Shown here piece after piece: positions 1-9,428 of a stretch of 64,000 nt of DNA. The stretch's first letter is position 1. Each line of letters starts with the position of its first letter. The position numbers were made by a program, and so were the translations under genes. Source of the stretch: Chitinophagales bacterium (GTDB taxonomy: Bacteria; Bacteroidota; Bacteroidia; Chitinophagales; Chitinophagaceae); assembly GCA_020636575.1 (NCBI GenBank), contig JACJXP010000002.1, forward strand, positions 248,001-312,000, given 5' to 3'. The notes under the pieces were generated by a model. That model ran no database searches and was not told the origin of the DNA. It saw nothing but the letters and a program-made list of their open reading frames with translations.

Positions 1-15
1 GCATAAAATCATAAA

Positions 16-2502
16 ATGAATTACATAGGAGAGCATTTGTTACCGGGACAGTTAGGTCATTTTTTTATTACTCTTTCCATTGTGGCTTCCCTGCTGGCCT
101 CCTTTGCTTATTTCAGGGCAGCGCAGGCAAAAAGTGAATTGGAAAGCAATCCCTGGAAAAAACTGGCCCGCTATGCATTCCTTGTTGAAGTTGTTTCTGT
201 TTTTGCCATTTTCAGCATCCTATTTTATATACTTTATAACCACCTTTTTGAATACAAGTATGCCTGGCAACACAGTAGCCGTTCACTGGAACTAAAATAT
301 CTATTGGCTTGCTTCTGGGAAGGCCAGGAAGGTAGTTTTCTATTGTGGAGCATCTGGCACTGTCTTATGGGATTGATCCTGATCCGCACAGGCAAAAAAT
401 GGGAAGCTCCCGTTATGTCCATCCTGAGTTTTGCCCAGTTTATCCTGGCAACTATGATCGCCGGCATTTACATTTTTGGATGGAAGATGGGCAGCAATCC
501 TTTTATACTGCTAAGAGATTCAGGTGTACTGGATAATGCCCCTGCACTGCATGTTGATTTTGATATTACACAACCATTACGGGCAGATTATATGGCTTCA
601 GTAAAAGATGGTAATGACCTGAACCCTCTATTGCAGAATTACTGGATGGTCATCCATCCCCCGGTCTTGTTCATGGGCTTTGCTTCTACCATTGTACCTT
701 TTGCTTTTGCCCTGGCGGGCTTATGGAAAAGAAAAGCAGATGGCAGTATTGATGATTCCTGGATAAAGCCTGCCCTGCCCTGGTCATTATTTTCAGCAGC
801 TGTATTTGGTGTAGGCATTATGATGGGTGCTATCTGGGCTTATGAATCCCTGAGTTTTGGCGGATACTGGGCATGGGACCCTGTTGAAAATGCGTCGCTT
901 GTTCCATGGATGATCCTTGTTTCTGGTATTCATACTCTACTTATTTACAAGCACAGTGGTTATTCTTTAAAGTCAACCTATGTTTTCTTTATTCTCAGTT
1001 TTGGGTTTGTTCTTTATTCTACATTTTTAACGAGAACAGGCATATTAGGTGATGCATCAGTACATGCATTTACGGGTGAAGGCAGCGGACTTACTTATCA
1101 CCTTTTAGCTTTTATGGGTTTTTTCCTTATTCCCGCATTTGTTTTATTTATTAAAAACTATCGGATCATTCCGGCCATTAAAAAAGAAGAAAGTGCTTCA
1201 TCCCGGGAGTTTTGGATGTTTATTGGCTCACTTGTTTTCTTCTTATCTGCAATTCTGATAATTGGTAAAACATCCGTTCCGGTTATCAATAAAGTATTTG
1301 GCACCAACATCGCCGCTCCGGAAGATCCTGAATATGCTTATAACAGTATTCAGGTGTATGTTGCCGTTATCATTGCTGTACTGACGGCCATCACCCAGTA
1401 TCTCAAGTACAAGGAAACATCAAGATCATTCTTTATCAAGAAATTCCTGGTACCTGCCTTAATTGCAGCAGGGTTAGTGATTGCATTGTTTATATATGGA
1501 GATATCAAATATATAAAGCAAGGCCCCGGATTTCATGGTGCATTATGGCTGGCAGCCATCTGTAGCATCTATGCTATTGTTGCCAATGCTGCTTATATCT
1601 GGGTTGGTTTGCGGGGCAGTTTAAAATCAGCCGGAGGTTCCATTGCCCATGTTGGTTTTGGAATGGTACTATTGGGTATTGTCATTTCTTCATCCAACAA
1701 AGAGATAGTCTCTCAGAATAATAATGGCATACCGGTACCGCTGGGAGAAGGAGAAAAACCGGGAGAAAATCTTGCCCTGGTACAAGGAGTAACCATGGAC
1801 ATGGGTAAATATTCCCTGACATACATAGGCGATTCAGCGCATCCTAAAAAACAGCTTTCTTATTATAAGATACATTTCAAGAGCAAGGACGGAAAAGAAG
1901 AGTTTACATTAACCCCCAATTCATTTGTAAATTATAAAGGAAATGAAGGATTAATGTCGAACCCTGATTCCCGTCATTACTGGGATCATGATGTTTTTAC
2001 CTATATCACTTCCATTTCCAATCCGGATAGTGAAAAAGACACAGCTTCTTTTAAAACACATACACTGAAACCCGGCGATACCCTGTTTTATTCCCGTGGG
2101 TTCCTTATAATGGGAGAACCTCAGGAAAAGGATAGCCTTCCTCCCGACATTTTTGGTGATACCGGGAAGCTTTTTGAGACTCCTGTAAAAATATTTGCCA
2201 AAACCGGCTCGGTTTACTCGGTAACATCCCGGCTGGCTATGGTCAAAGGAGAAAACCTTTCACTGCCCGACACAATAACCTCGGAAAGCCTGATCTTTCA
2301 AATGCAGCAGATCAAGCCTGATAAGAGCATGGAACTCGGACTCAAAGAGTCCAATGCCATTATGAAATATGTCACAATTAAGGCATATAAGTTTCCGTTC
2401 ATCAATTTGCTATGGTTCGGGGTCATCATCACTGCCATTGGTATACTGATGAGTATGGTACGGCGTATCCAATTAAACCGGATGAACCGTTCCGGGTCAT
2501 AA
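16..2502 (+). CDS. ccmF: CcmF/CcsA-type cytochrome c heme lyase subunit
   Basis: Predicted polytopic membrane protein of 828 aa that handles heme for covalent attachment to c-type cytochromes on the periplasmic side. The tryptophan-rich WWD heme-binding signature is visible near residues 283-299 (GGYWAWDPVENASLVPW), and a conserved periplasmic histidine sits in IHPPVLFMG near residue 214. Many hydrophobic segments cover residues 1-560, followed by a soluble region of about 220 residues and a last membrane segment close to the C terminus. It is longer than the proteobacterial CcmF of about 650 aa; long versions of this kind are typical of Bacteroidota. The ATG at 16 begins at the window edge, so upstream partners such as ccmE cannot be seen. 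Family assignment is firm; the exact Ccm partner set is not shown here. Confidence 0.93.
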   Translation: MNYIGEHLLPGQLGHFFITLSIVASLLASFAYFRAAQAKSELESNPWKKLARYAFLVEVVSVFAIFSILFYILYNHLFEYKYAWQHSSRSLELKYLLACFWEGQEGSFLLWSIWHCLMGLILIRTGKKWEAPVMSILSFAQFILATMIAGIYIFGWKMGSNPFILLRDSGVLDNAPALHVDFDITQPLRADYMASVKDGNDLNPLLQNYWMVIHPPVLFMGFASTIVPFAFALAGLWKRKADGSIDDSWIKPALPWSLFSAAVFGVGIMMGAIWAYESLSFGGYWAWDPVENASLVPWMILVSGIHTLLIYKHSGYSLKSTYVFFILSFGFVLYSTFLTRTGILGDASVHAFTGEGSGLTYHLLAFMGFFLIPAFVLFIKNYRIIPAIKKEESASSREFWMFIGSLVFFLSAILIIGKTSVPVINKVFGTNIAAPEDPEYAYNSIQVYVAVIIAVLTAITQYLKYKETSRSFFIKKFLVPALIAAGLVIALFIYGDIKYIKQGPGFHGALWLAAICSIYAIVANAAYIWVGLRGSLKSAGGSIAHVGFGMVLLGIVISSSNKEIVSQNNNGIPVPLGEGEKPGENLALVQGVTMDMGKYSLTYIGDSAHPKKQLSYYKIHFKSKDGKEEFTLTPNSFVNYKGNEGLMSNPDSRHYWDHDVFTYITSISNPDSEKDTASFKTHTLKPGDTLFYSRGFLIMGEPQEKDSLPPDIFGDTGKLFETPVKIFAKTGSVYSVTSRLAMVKGENLSLPDTITSESLIFQMQQIKPDKSMELGLKESNAIMKYVTIKAYKFPFINLLWFGVIITAIGILMSMVRRIQLNRMNRSGS

Positions 2503-2550
2503 AATTTCACTTTTCACAAACAGCTTCTGGTGTAGCTTTACAGTCTGGTA

Positions 2551-3273
2551 ATGAGGCATATCGTTATGCATAAGAGATTCAGGCACCATATTATAACATC
2601 ATTGCTCCTTTTCATTTTTTTGAATGTTAAGCAAGATGCACATGCCCAGGTTACATCAGACTCCACATTCCGGGACTCTACTTATTATGCTTTGCAGGCC
2701 ATGAAGGAACAGGCCAAAAAATGGGGGCCCAATGATACTATTGTTGTTCCGGCCGTATTTTACCAAAATGAGATCGTTAATTACAAGGAAATGGATATGG
2801 TTTGGATATCCAAGCTTCCTCCAAACAAACTTGCTAAATATATCAAAGAATGGACCCGGCTCAGAAATGCAGTATACGTAACCTATCCTTATGCCCGTAT
2901 TGCAGGGGCTACTATCAACGATATCAATAAAAAACTTGAGGGAATAGATTCAAAAAAGGAACGAAAGAAGGTAATCAAGTCCCGGGAGAAGGAATTAAGG
3001 ACCCAGTTTGCTGATCCCTTATCCAACCTTTCTGTTTACCAGGGAAAGATATTGATGAAACTGATCAACAGGCAAACAGGTAACAACTGTTATGAGATCA
3101 TCAAAGAATACAAGGGTGGGTTTAATGCGAGGTTTTACCAAACTGTTGCCTGGTTTGTAGGCGGCAACCTGAAACAGGACTGGGATCTTACCGAAAATAA
3201 AATGGACAGGGAAATAGAAAGTATAGTGAAAGAGATAGACGGAACCTGGTATAATAATCCTTATCGTAAATAG
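2551..3273 (+). CDS. DUF4294 family secreted protein
   Basis: A 240-aa protein with an N-terminal hydrophobic stretch (about residues 14-27) ending in a plausible signal peptidase site, so probably periplasmic. The central part (DTIVVPAVFYQNEIVNYKEM and the following WISKLPP) matches what I know of DUF4294, a Bacteroidota family without an assigned function. The rest is rich in charged helices, including a lysine/glutamate-rich stretch around residues 135-155. It lies 48 bases downstream of the ccmF-like gene on the same strand. A TAGCTTTA box at 2533-2540 could be a weak promoter. An in-frame ATG at 2566 is an alternative start. Function unknown. Confidence 0.82.
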   Translation: MRHIVMHKRFRHHIITSLLLFIFLNVKQDAHAQVTSDSTFRDSTYYALQAMKEQAKKWGPNDTIVVPAVFYQNEIVNYKEMDMVWISKLPPNKLAKYIKEWTRLRNAVYVTYPYARIAGATINDINKKLEGIDSKKERKKVIKSREKELRTQFADPLSNLSVYQGKILMKLINRQTGNNCYEIIKEYKGGFNARFYQTVAWFVGGNLKQDWDLTENKMDREIESIVKEIDGTWYNNPYRK

Positions 3274-3301
3274 AATCTCAACTCCTGCTATAAGTTTTCG
3301 G

Positions 3302-3733
3302 CTATCTTCTGAAATGCGTTATATAAGAATGGGCGCCTGAGTAGATCGTCGCTTTAAAATGATCCGTGCCCGAAAATTGCATATCATCATAATTCTCAAA
3401 TAAAAACTGTTGGTTATTGAAGTCGGCAACGGATACTTCCAGGCTTCTCCATGTATCATCATCAAATCGCTTTTTTGTTATATCCCAATTGCCGGTATAA
3501 ACATTCCCGCTATTATCAGTAAAGGTAACTATGCCTCCGCCCTGAAAATTAAAACGGCCACCTTCCTGGAAAGGCAGGCTGGCAGTATTGCCTCCAAAGC
3601 CACGTCTTTTTAGATCAGTGATCTTCCATTCGCCCCCGATTATTCTTTTTTCATACTTTTTTAAAAAATCTTTACTGCAACCAAAAACAAGAAAAACGAT
3701 CACAATAAGAACCGGTGTAAATTTCTTTCTCAT
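3302..3733 (-). CDS. small lipoprotein, lipocalin-like fold suspected
   Basis: A 143-aa protein with a typical lipoprotein signal: charged start, hydrophobic core and a lipobox ending FGC (cysteine at about residue 19). The mature part has alternating beta-strand-like segments with GEWKITDL, FNFQGGGIVTFTDNSG and YTGNWDI, a pattern common in Bacteroidota lipocalin-like lipoproteins. No catalytic motif is visible. It is convergent with the DUF4294 gene and divergent from bshB1, so it appears to be a single transcription unit. Hypothetical; the fold is inference only. Confidence 0.7.
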   Translation of the reverse strand: MRKKFTPVLIVIVFLVFGCSKDFLKKYEKRIIGGEWKITDLKRRGFGGNTASLPFQEGGRFNFQGGGIVTFTDNSGNVYTGNWDITKKRFDDDTWRSLEVSVADFNNQQFLFENYDDMQFSGTDHFKATIYSGAHSYITHFRR

Positions 3734-3885
3734 AGAAGTTGTTTGTAATAAAGTTCATCCATTTAATGAACAAGCAAAATTCATGGCACAGTTATTAACA
3801 AAACCTTGTAATTCTTTAGTTCGATAAGTAGGAAATTAACGGTCATTTTATTTAAACAGTCAATGAGCTTTGAATGGATACATCT

Positions 3886-3893
3886 TACTTTTG
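3886..3893 (+). promoter_or_regulatory. Bacteroidota -7 promoter box for bshB1
   Basis: TACTTTTG matches the TAnnTTTG consensus recognised by the Bacteroidota housekeeping sigma factor and ends 17 bases before the bshB1 ATG. A good TTTG at the -33 distance is not evident. Confidence 0.5.
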
Positions 3894-3910
3894 CATATTA
3901 ACTTTGTAAA

Positions 3911-4648
3911 ATGAAACTGGATATTCTAGCTATCGGTGTTCATCCTGACGATGTGGAACTGGGATGTTCCGGAACACTTATTAATGAAATAAAAGCCGGG
4001 AAAAAAGTAGGCATTGTTGACCTTACGCAAGGTGAACTGGGCACAAGAGGAACGGTAGAGACCCGATACCAGGAATCTGCCAATGCTGCGATGATCATGG
4101 GAGTACATGTTCGGGAAAACCTGAAAATGAGGGATGGCTTTTTTAAAAACGATGAGGACAACCAGTTAAAACTTATTAAAACAATAAGAAAATATCAACC
4201 TTCCATTGTGATCGGGAATGTGCTGAAAGACAGGCATCCTGATCATGGCCGGGCCGGTAACCTGATCGCTGACGCCTGTTTTCTTTCCGGGTTATCAAAA
4301 ATTGAAACAGAGGATGACGACGGAAAGCCCCAGCAAAAATGGAGGCCTGCTTATGTATTACATTATATACAGGATTGGTATCATGAACCTGATCTGCTGA
4401 TAGACATCAGCGAATCATTTGAACAAAGAATGAAATCCATAGAGGCCTACACAACACAGTTTCATATTACCGATAAAAGCGATGAGGGACCCCAAACCTA
4501 TATTTCAACTCCGGATTTTTTAGAAAGTATCGTGGCCCGGGCCCGGATGTTCGGCAAAAGGATCGGGGTAAAATATGCAGAAGGATTTATCAGCGAAAAG
4601 AAGATCGGGATCAGAAGTTTGGATGCCCTTATCCAAAATGAAACATAA
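3911..4648 (+). CDS. bshB1: bacillithiol biosynthesis deacetylase BshB1
   Basis: Zinc-dependent LmbE/PIG-L family deacetylase of 245 aa that removes the acetyl group from N-acetylglucosaminyl-malate, the second step of bacillithiol synthesis. The family signature HPDD is at residues 11-14 in the first beta-strand context, and the second metal motif HPDH is at 109-112. Length and the N terminus agree closely with BshB1. BshC is encoded at 38469-40073 and a BstA/DinB-like bacillithiol transferase candidate at 20639-21178, which supports the pathway assignment; bshA is not in the window. Expressed from its own promoter. Confidence 0.93.
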   Translation: MKLDILAIGVHPDDVELGCSGTLINEIKAGKKVGIVDLTQGELGTRGTVETRYQESANAAMIMGVHVRENLKMRDGFFKNDEDNQLKLIKTIRKYQPSIVIGNVLKDRHPDHGRAGNLIADACFLSGLSKIETEDDDGKPQQKWRPAYVLHYIQDWYHEPDLLIDISESFEQRMKSIEAYTTQFHITDKSDEGPQTYISTPDFLESIVARARMFGKRIGVKYAEGFISEKKIGIRSLDALIQNET

Positions 4649-4719
4649 AGCTTTTCCACAATTCACATTTTCAACCCGTTATAGTAAGAAAATCAACCGT
4701 TTACAGATATTATTTATTG

Positions 4720-4750
4720 TTGAAATTGTTCCATTATTGAGTTACCTTTA
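4720..4750 (+). promoter_or_regulatory. probable promoter of the desaturase gene
   Basis: TTG at 4720-4722, a 20-base spacer and TACCTTTA at 4743-4750 resemble the Bacteroidota -33/-7 arrangement (last G of the -7 box replaced by A). The predicted transcription start falls about 25 bases before the ATG at 4781. Confidence 0.4.
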
Positions 4751-4780
4751 CGGCCATTTTAGAAAACATCATCTTAGCTA

Positions 4781-5848
4781 ATGACTATCCCCAAGTTTTC
4801 GCAGGTAACTCCTTCATTTCATGGTGAATTAAAGAGAAGGATCAATGAGTATTTTAAGAATGCAGGCACTAAATATACTGGCAACTATAAGCTGTATATC
4901 AAAGCTGTGGTATTGGTTATAGCTTTTGCAGCCACTTATACTCACTTAGTTTTCTTTACACCTGCAACCTGGCTTGCTATCACTGAATGTCTCATCCTTG
5001 GGGGGCTGACTGCTGCTATTGGGTTCAATGTAATGCATGATGGGATGCATGGTAGTTTCAGCACCAAAAAATGGATCAATAAACTGGCCGGGCTTTCGTT
5101 GAATTTTTTGGGCGCTAATAACTTCATGTGGAAAACAAAACATAACATCATACACCATACGTATACCAATATTGCAGGAGTAGATGATGATATTGATGCC
5201 CGACCCTTTTTACGCCTTTGTGAAGATCAAAAACACTATAAGATCCATAAATATCAACACCTGTATTTCTGGGCCGCATATTCTTTACTATATCTGTGGT
5301 GGATATTTGTGACCGATTATAAAAAGTACTTCCTTAAGAGGATCGGCCCCGTTCCGTTAAAGCCGATGTCCTGGTCTGATCATCTCTCTTTCTGGGGTTT
5401 TAAATTGTTACATGCTTTCCTGTTTATTGGCCTCCCTATCTATATGGTAGGTTTTAAAAGCTGGCTGATCGGTTTTATTCCCTTTGCACTGTTTGCAGGT
5501 TTTGTATTAAGTATCGTTTTCCAACTTGCCCATACGGTAGAACACACTCATTTTCCGCAACCCTCTGTGCCCAGCAACCGGGTAGATGATGAATGGGCGA
5601 TTCACCAGTTAAAAACTACTGCCAATTTTGCTACAAGGAACAAGTTTATCTCCTGGTGGGTAGGTGGGCTTAATTTCCAGATCGAACATCACCTTTTTCC
5701 TAAAATATCACATGTTCATTATCCTGCTATCAGTAAGATCATAAAAAAGGCTTGTAAAGAGTTTGGTATCCCGTATATAGAATATCCTAAAATGCGTCTT
5801 GCAGTGGTTTCACATCTTAGTCACCTGAAAGCACTCAGCAAAAAGTAA
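4781..5848 (+). CDS. membrane fatty acid / acyl-lipid desaturase
   Basis: A 355-aa di-iron desaturase predicted to introduce a double bond into acyl chains of membrane lipids or acyl-CoA. The three histidine boxes are clear: HDGMH at 86-90, HNIIHH at 121-126 and QIEHH at 300-304. The glutamine before the third box is the arrangement seen in front-end type desaturases, although no cytochrome b5 domain is fused. Hydrophobic pairs lie at about residues 40-85 and 175-250. It stands alone between bshB1 and the agmatinase gene. Regioselectivity and electron donor cannot be told from sequence. Confidence 0.9.
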   Translation: MTIPKFSQVTPSFHGELKRRINEYFKNAGTKYTGNYKLYIKAVVLVIAFAATYTHLVFFTPATWLAITECLILGGLTAAIGFNVMHDGMHGSFSTKKWINKLAGLSLNFLGANNFMWKTKHNIIHHTYTNIAGVDDDIDARPFLRLCEDQKHYKIHKYQHLYFWAAYSLLYLWWIFVTDYKKYFLKRIGPVPLKPMSWSDHLSFWGFKLLHAFLFIGLPIYMVGFKSWLIGFIPFALFAGFVLSIVFQLAHTVEHTHFPQPSVPSNRVDDEWAIHQLKTTANFATRNKFISWWVGGLNFQIEHHLFPKISHVHYPAISKIIKKACKEFGIPYIEYPKMRLAVVSHLSHLKALSKK

Positions 5849-5915
5849 TTTTTGCAAAGTAATACTGCTCATTATTCCTGCTCTATAAGGGTAATTCGGA
5901 AAGTTTTATGAACTT

Positions 5916-5923
5916 TACATTTG
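5916..5923 (+). promoter_or_regulatory. -7 promoter box for the agmatinase operon
   Basis: TACATTTG is a perfect TAnnTTTG match, 34 bases before the ATG at 5958. Confidence 0.5.
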
Positions 5924-5957
5924 TAAACACTTTCGACATATCCGCAAAAAACCTCTA

Positions 5958-7001
5958 ATGAGTGATCTCTCAAAGCATGATCCCAATAGTGTCAGCAATC
6001 CGGAAAACAACGTTTTTGGACTACCTACTACAGAAGAAAACTCTCAACTGATCATCATCCCCGTTCCATGGGAAGTAACTGTTAGCTATGTGGCAGGAAC
6101 AGCCCGGGCACCCGAAGCCATCAGGAAGGCCAGCCTCCAGGTCGATGTTTTTGATTCAGAAATGCCTGATGCTTGGAAAAAGGGGTTTTATATGCAGGAT
6201 GTAGATACTAAGATCCTGATGAAAAGCGATTATCTCCGCCGGGAGGCCGAGTTATATATGGACTATATATCCCGGGGAGAAAAAATAGATGACAACCAGT
6301 TCATGTGTAAAATACTGAAGGATGTGAATGAAGGTGGCGTATACCTGAATGAGTGGCTATATGAACAATCAAAGGAACTATTGGATAAAGGAAAATTGGT
6401 GGGTATCCTGGGTGGTGACCATAGTACACCACTTGGATATATGAAAGCTTTGGCAGAAAAACATGATTCTTTTGGCATATTACAGATAGATGCTCACTGT
6501 GACCTGCGGGAAGGATATGCTGGCTTTAAATATTCGCATGCCAGTATTATGTACAATGCTTTGAATGAGATACCTCAAATTGAAAGACTCGTACAGGCAG
6601 GTATAAGAGATTATAGTCAAAGTGAGTGGGAATATATCTGTAATAGTAATTACAGGGTGATCAGTTTTTTCGATAAGGATATCAAAGAACGTCGTTTTGA
6701 AGGAGAAACATGGAAGTCGATTGCAGAAGACATCCTGGACAAGTTGCCGCAGAAAGTGTATATCAGTTTTGATATTGATGGACTTGACAGAAAGCTATGC
6801 CCCCATACCGGCACACCGGTACCCGGTGGATTTGAACTTGCTGAAGTTTTCTTTATACTTAGAAAAGTTTTACAAAGCGGCAAACATATTATTGGGTTTG
6901 ATCTTTGTGAAACAGGAGTAAGTGAAAGCGACTGGAACTCCAATGTAGGCGCCCGGGTCTTATTTAAATTATGTAACCTATTAGTGACGAGCAATAACTA
7001 A
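5958..7001 (+). CDS. agmatinase/arginase (ureohydrolase) family enzyme
   Basis: A 347-aa ureohydrolase that should hydrolyse a guanidino compound such as agmatine or arginine to urea plus amine. The binuclear manganese site is intact: GGDHS at 152-156, DAHCD at 178-182 and DIDGLD at 272-277. The substrate is not certain; formiminoglutamase and other guanidino hydrolases share these motifs, and the Bacteroidota group is usually called agmatinase-like. It is the first gene of a run of three: the next start follows its stop directly, and the third gene overlaps the second by an ATGA junction, so they are probably co-transcribed. Confidence 0.88.
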   Translation: MSDLSKHDPNSVSNPENNVFGLPTTEENSQLIIIPVPWEVTVSYVAGTARAPEAIRKASLQVDVFDSEMPDAWKKGFYMQDVDTKILMKSDYLRREAELYMDYISRGEKIDDNQFMCKILKDVNEGGVYLNEWLYEQSKELLDKGKLVGILGGDHSTPLGYMKALAEKHDSFGILQIDAHCDLREGYAGFKYSHASIMYNALNEIPQIERLVQAGIRDYSQSEWEYICNSNYRVISFFDKDIKERRFEGETWKSIAEDILDKLPQKVYISFDIDGLDRKLCPHTGTPVPGGFELAEVFFILRKVLQSGKHIIGFDLCETGVSESDWNSNVGARVLFKLCNLLVTSNN

Positions 7002-7541
7002 ATGAAGAGTTTCGACATATTCCTGCAAAACAATAAGCTTCTTTTTTATCGACGTTTTAGCATTTTTATTCTTGTCATCAACCTTGCTATTCTTCTGTTT
7101 TTTACATTAACAGCAGAAAATAAAACTGAATCTTTAAAGGGAATAATCCCGGTAGTAATCATTTTAGCCATTTTAATTTACATGATCATCCAAAAAAAAT
7201 ATTCGACGCAATTCCTGAATATCCTTTTTCTAATATTTACCATTTCCTGGATCATTAATGGCTATTATTGGCTGGCCGGAGCAACACTTTTGTTTGCAAT
7301 TCTCTACAATATTTCTGCAAGGAATTTTGTGATACACATTGCTGCTGCGGAGATCAACTATCCAAGTTTCCCTGTAACAAAAATTCAATGGAACGAATTG
7401 AATAATATTATTCTCAAAGACGAAGTGCTGACAATCGATCTGAAATCAAACAAATTGATCCAGCATTCCATAGGTAATGCAAATAACTCTGTAAATGAAG
7501 AGGAATTTAACGAGTTTTGCAGGCAGCAACTAAGCAAATGA
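7002..7541 (+). CDS. small membrane protein, function unknown
   Basis: A 179-aa protein with a short cytoplasmic N terminus and four hydrophobic segments (about residues 22-38, 48-65, 68-88 and 90-105), followed by a soluble C-terminal domain of about 70 residues containing NELNNIILKDEVLTIDLKSNK. That layout, membrane helices plus a PH-like C-terminal strand-rich part, is reminiscent of YcxB/PH-like bacterial membrane proteins, but the similarity is weak. Its ATG follows the stop of the agmatinase gene with no gap, and its TGA overlaps the next ATG, indicating translational coupling. Confidence 0.75.
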   Translation: MKSFDIFLQNNKLLFYRRFSIFILVINLAILLFFTLTAENKTESLKGIIPVVIILAILIYMIIQKKYSTQFLNILFLIFTISWIINGYYWLAGATLLFAILYNISARNFVIHIAAAEINYPSFPVTKIQWNELNNIILKDEVLTIDLKSNKLIQHSIGNANNSVNEEEFNEFCRQQLSK

Positions 7542-8836
7542 GTTTACAACATTCTCCTTTTATACTTTACTCTGATGGCAAGGGAAACATCTTTGAAGAC
7601 ACTTCATTATATGTAACAGGCCGTAGTGGATGGGATGCTTTTGAAGTGCCTGCAGAAGACTGGATAGAGTTACCCGATGGCGGTTCTTTATACGAACTTC
7701 CGGGCCGAAGAGGTATTGGTATAGATGTGCAGACCGGTGAAATGAGGTTGTGTGAAAAAGGCTGGGCCGTTGCAGCTTTTATTCCCCCTGCACATACCGG
7801 GTTTTATATTTCAGCTTATGAAACTGCAGCAGACGCCCCTACTCTTCCTTTGTTTTGTTATACAGCTGCCGGTTGGCATAATAATAAATTTTATGTCCCG
7901 GCTATCAGAATAGAAGATGACATCCGGCAGGATTGCGCAGGCTATGATGCAAAAAAGGTGCAATCGGGTGCAGATTACTTATTAAAACATTACCCGCATA
8001 ACCGTTTGGTTGATCACCTGATGAACAATTGTGCGTTGACCTATCAATGCCCTGCTGCAAGAAATTTTGCATTGGGCCGATGGGAATGCCCGGTCCCGGC
8101 ATCACCCGCCTGTAATGCCAACTGTGTAGGATGTATCTCCCTGCAGCCTGATGAAGAACCTATTGTTTCAACACAAGACAGGTTAACCTTTAAACCTACA
8201 GTTGAAGAAATAGTAGAGTTCACTGTTCCGCATTTGGAATCAGCACCCTTCCCGATCATCAGTTTTGGGCAAGGATGTGAAGGCGAACCTTTGCTGATGT
8301 GGGAAACGATCAGCAAAGCCATCAAAGAGATCAGGAAACATACATCGAAAGGAAGTATCAACATCAATACAAACGGGTCCGATCCAGAAGCAGTTAAAGA
8401 ACTTTGCGAAGCAGGATTAGATTCGATAAGGGTAAGTACAAATTCTGTGAGGCGGGAAATTTATATGCCTTATTACCGGCCCAATAATTATGATTTTGAT
8501 GACATCATTGAAAGCCTGAAAGTAGTAAATAGCTATGGTGGCTGGACCTCTTTCAATTATTTTGTTTTTCCTGGCATGACAGACTCTGTGGCCGAATATG
8601 AAGCATTAAGAAAAGTGATCAGGGAAACCGGATTAAAAATGATCCAATGGCGGAATTTTAATATTGATCCTGACTGGTACCTGGGAAAAATCGGCGTTAC
8701 GGATACAGGCGAATGTATAGGTGTAAAACAGATGATGCAACTAATAAAAGAAGAATTTCCCGATCTGAAATACGGCTATTTCAACCCTTCTATAGAAAGA
8801 ATTACCGGAAATTATGAAAAGGATTTTGCCCGCTAA
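7538..8836 (+). CDS. radical SAM protein
   Basis: A 432-aa radical S-adenosylmethionine enzyme. The 4Fe-4S ligands form a CX3CX2C motif, C192, C196 and C199 (CNANCVGC). A later GQGCEGEPLL segment is the typical glycine/glutamate region of SAM binding, followed by INTNGSDP. About 185 residues precede the iron-sulfur motif; this N-terminal domain is strand-rich and includes further cysteines, and I do not recognise it. The chosen ATG overlaps the preceding stop (ATGA); a longer reading from a TTG at 7517 is unlikely. It follows the ureohydrolase and membrane protein in the same operon. Substrate unknown. Confidence 0.85.
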   Translation: MSLQHSPFILYSDGKGNIFEDTSLYVTGRSGWDAFEVPAEDWIELPDGGSLYELPGRRGIGIDVQTGEMRLCEKGWAVAAFIPPAHTGFYISAYETAADAPTLPLFCYTAAGWHNNKFYVPAIRIEDDIRQDCAGYDAKKVQSGADYLLKHYPHNRLVDHLMNNCALTYQCPAARNFALGRWECPVPASPACNANCVGCISLQPDEEPIVSTQDRLTFKPTVEEIVEFTVPHLESAPFPIISFGQGCEGEPLLMWETISKAIKEIRKHTSKGSININTNGSDPEAVKELCEAGLDSIRVSTNSVRREIYMPYYRPNNYDFDDIIESLKVVNSYGGWTSFNYFVFPGMTDSVAEYEALRKVIRETGLKMIQWRNFNIDPDWYLGKIGVTDTGECIGVKQMMQLIKEEFPDLKYGYFNPSIERITGNYEKDFAR

Positions 8837-9271
8837 TTAATCATCCAGGCAATTGTCTATCGACATTTTATCTATTTCCTTTTTCCCTGTGCTCTTTGCA
8901 ACCTCAATCAATTCAAGCCTGGTCCTTGTAATACTCGATTTTATATTGCAGGCAACGTAATAATCACCGCCTTCCTCTACTTCAATTTCAAGCTCCGTAT
9001 TTTTCTTAAACATTCCTACGCCTCCGATACGGGAGGAAATTGTGTGCTTTCCTGCGGGCACTACTACAAAGAGATATTTATTATTACTGAGTTTACATAT
9101 TTTTTTATCATCTACATAGATGGCCCAGTTGGCCCCTGCCCCGCTAAACTGGCCGGGTCTGTAAATAAATATAATGGCACTGTCTTTTACCGGCCTCTCT
9201 GCCGCATTGGCACCTGTAAAAGAAAAAATCGCTAGAAATAATGCCAGGCTGAAAATGATCTTCTTTTTCAT
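8837..9271 (-). CDS. DUF2846-like secreted protein
   Basis: A 144-aa protein with a signal peptide (cleavage near ANAAE, residue 24). The mature part begins with an AIIFIYRPGQFSGAG segment, then a WAIYVDDKKICKL strand and VVPAGKHTISSR, which is the pattern of DUF2846, a family of periplasmic beta-sandwich proteins of unknown function found in many Gram-negative bacteria. It is convergent with the radical SAM gene, whose stop codon is the base before its last base. A small GC-rich hairpin lies just upstream at 9289-9303. Confidence 0.8.
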   Translation of the reverse strand: MKKKIIFSLALFLAIFSFTGANAAERPVKDSAIIFIYRPGQFSGAGANWAIYVDDKKICKLSNNKYLFVVVPAGKHTISSRIGGVGMFKKNTELEIEVEEGGDYYVACNIKSSITRTRLELIEVAKSTGKKEIDKMSIDNCLDD

Positions 9272-9288
9272 GTTTTTATCATTTATTA

Positions 9289-9303
9289 TCCGCCTTCGGC
9301 GGA
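9289..9303. repeat. REP-like palindrome TCCGCC-TTC-GGCGGA
   Basis: A perfect 6-bp stem with a TTC loop in the divergent intergenic region between the DUF2846 and EamA genes. Short TTC-loop GC-rich palindromes are frequent intergenic repeats in Bacteroidota; a second one with the same loop is at 49277-49306 inside a gene. Confidence 0.45.
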
Positions 9304-9428
9304 ATATATTTTAGAACATATTATCTGTCTTCCGATATTAAGAATTCTTATGATTTACTTTGTGAAAAGTATTTATTCCCAAATATAACATCAAGTATTT
9401 AAAAAGGAACTTCTTAGTACTTTTCAAT

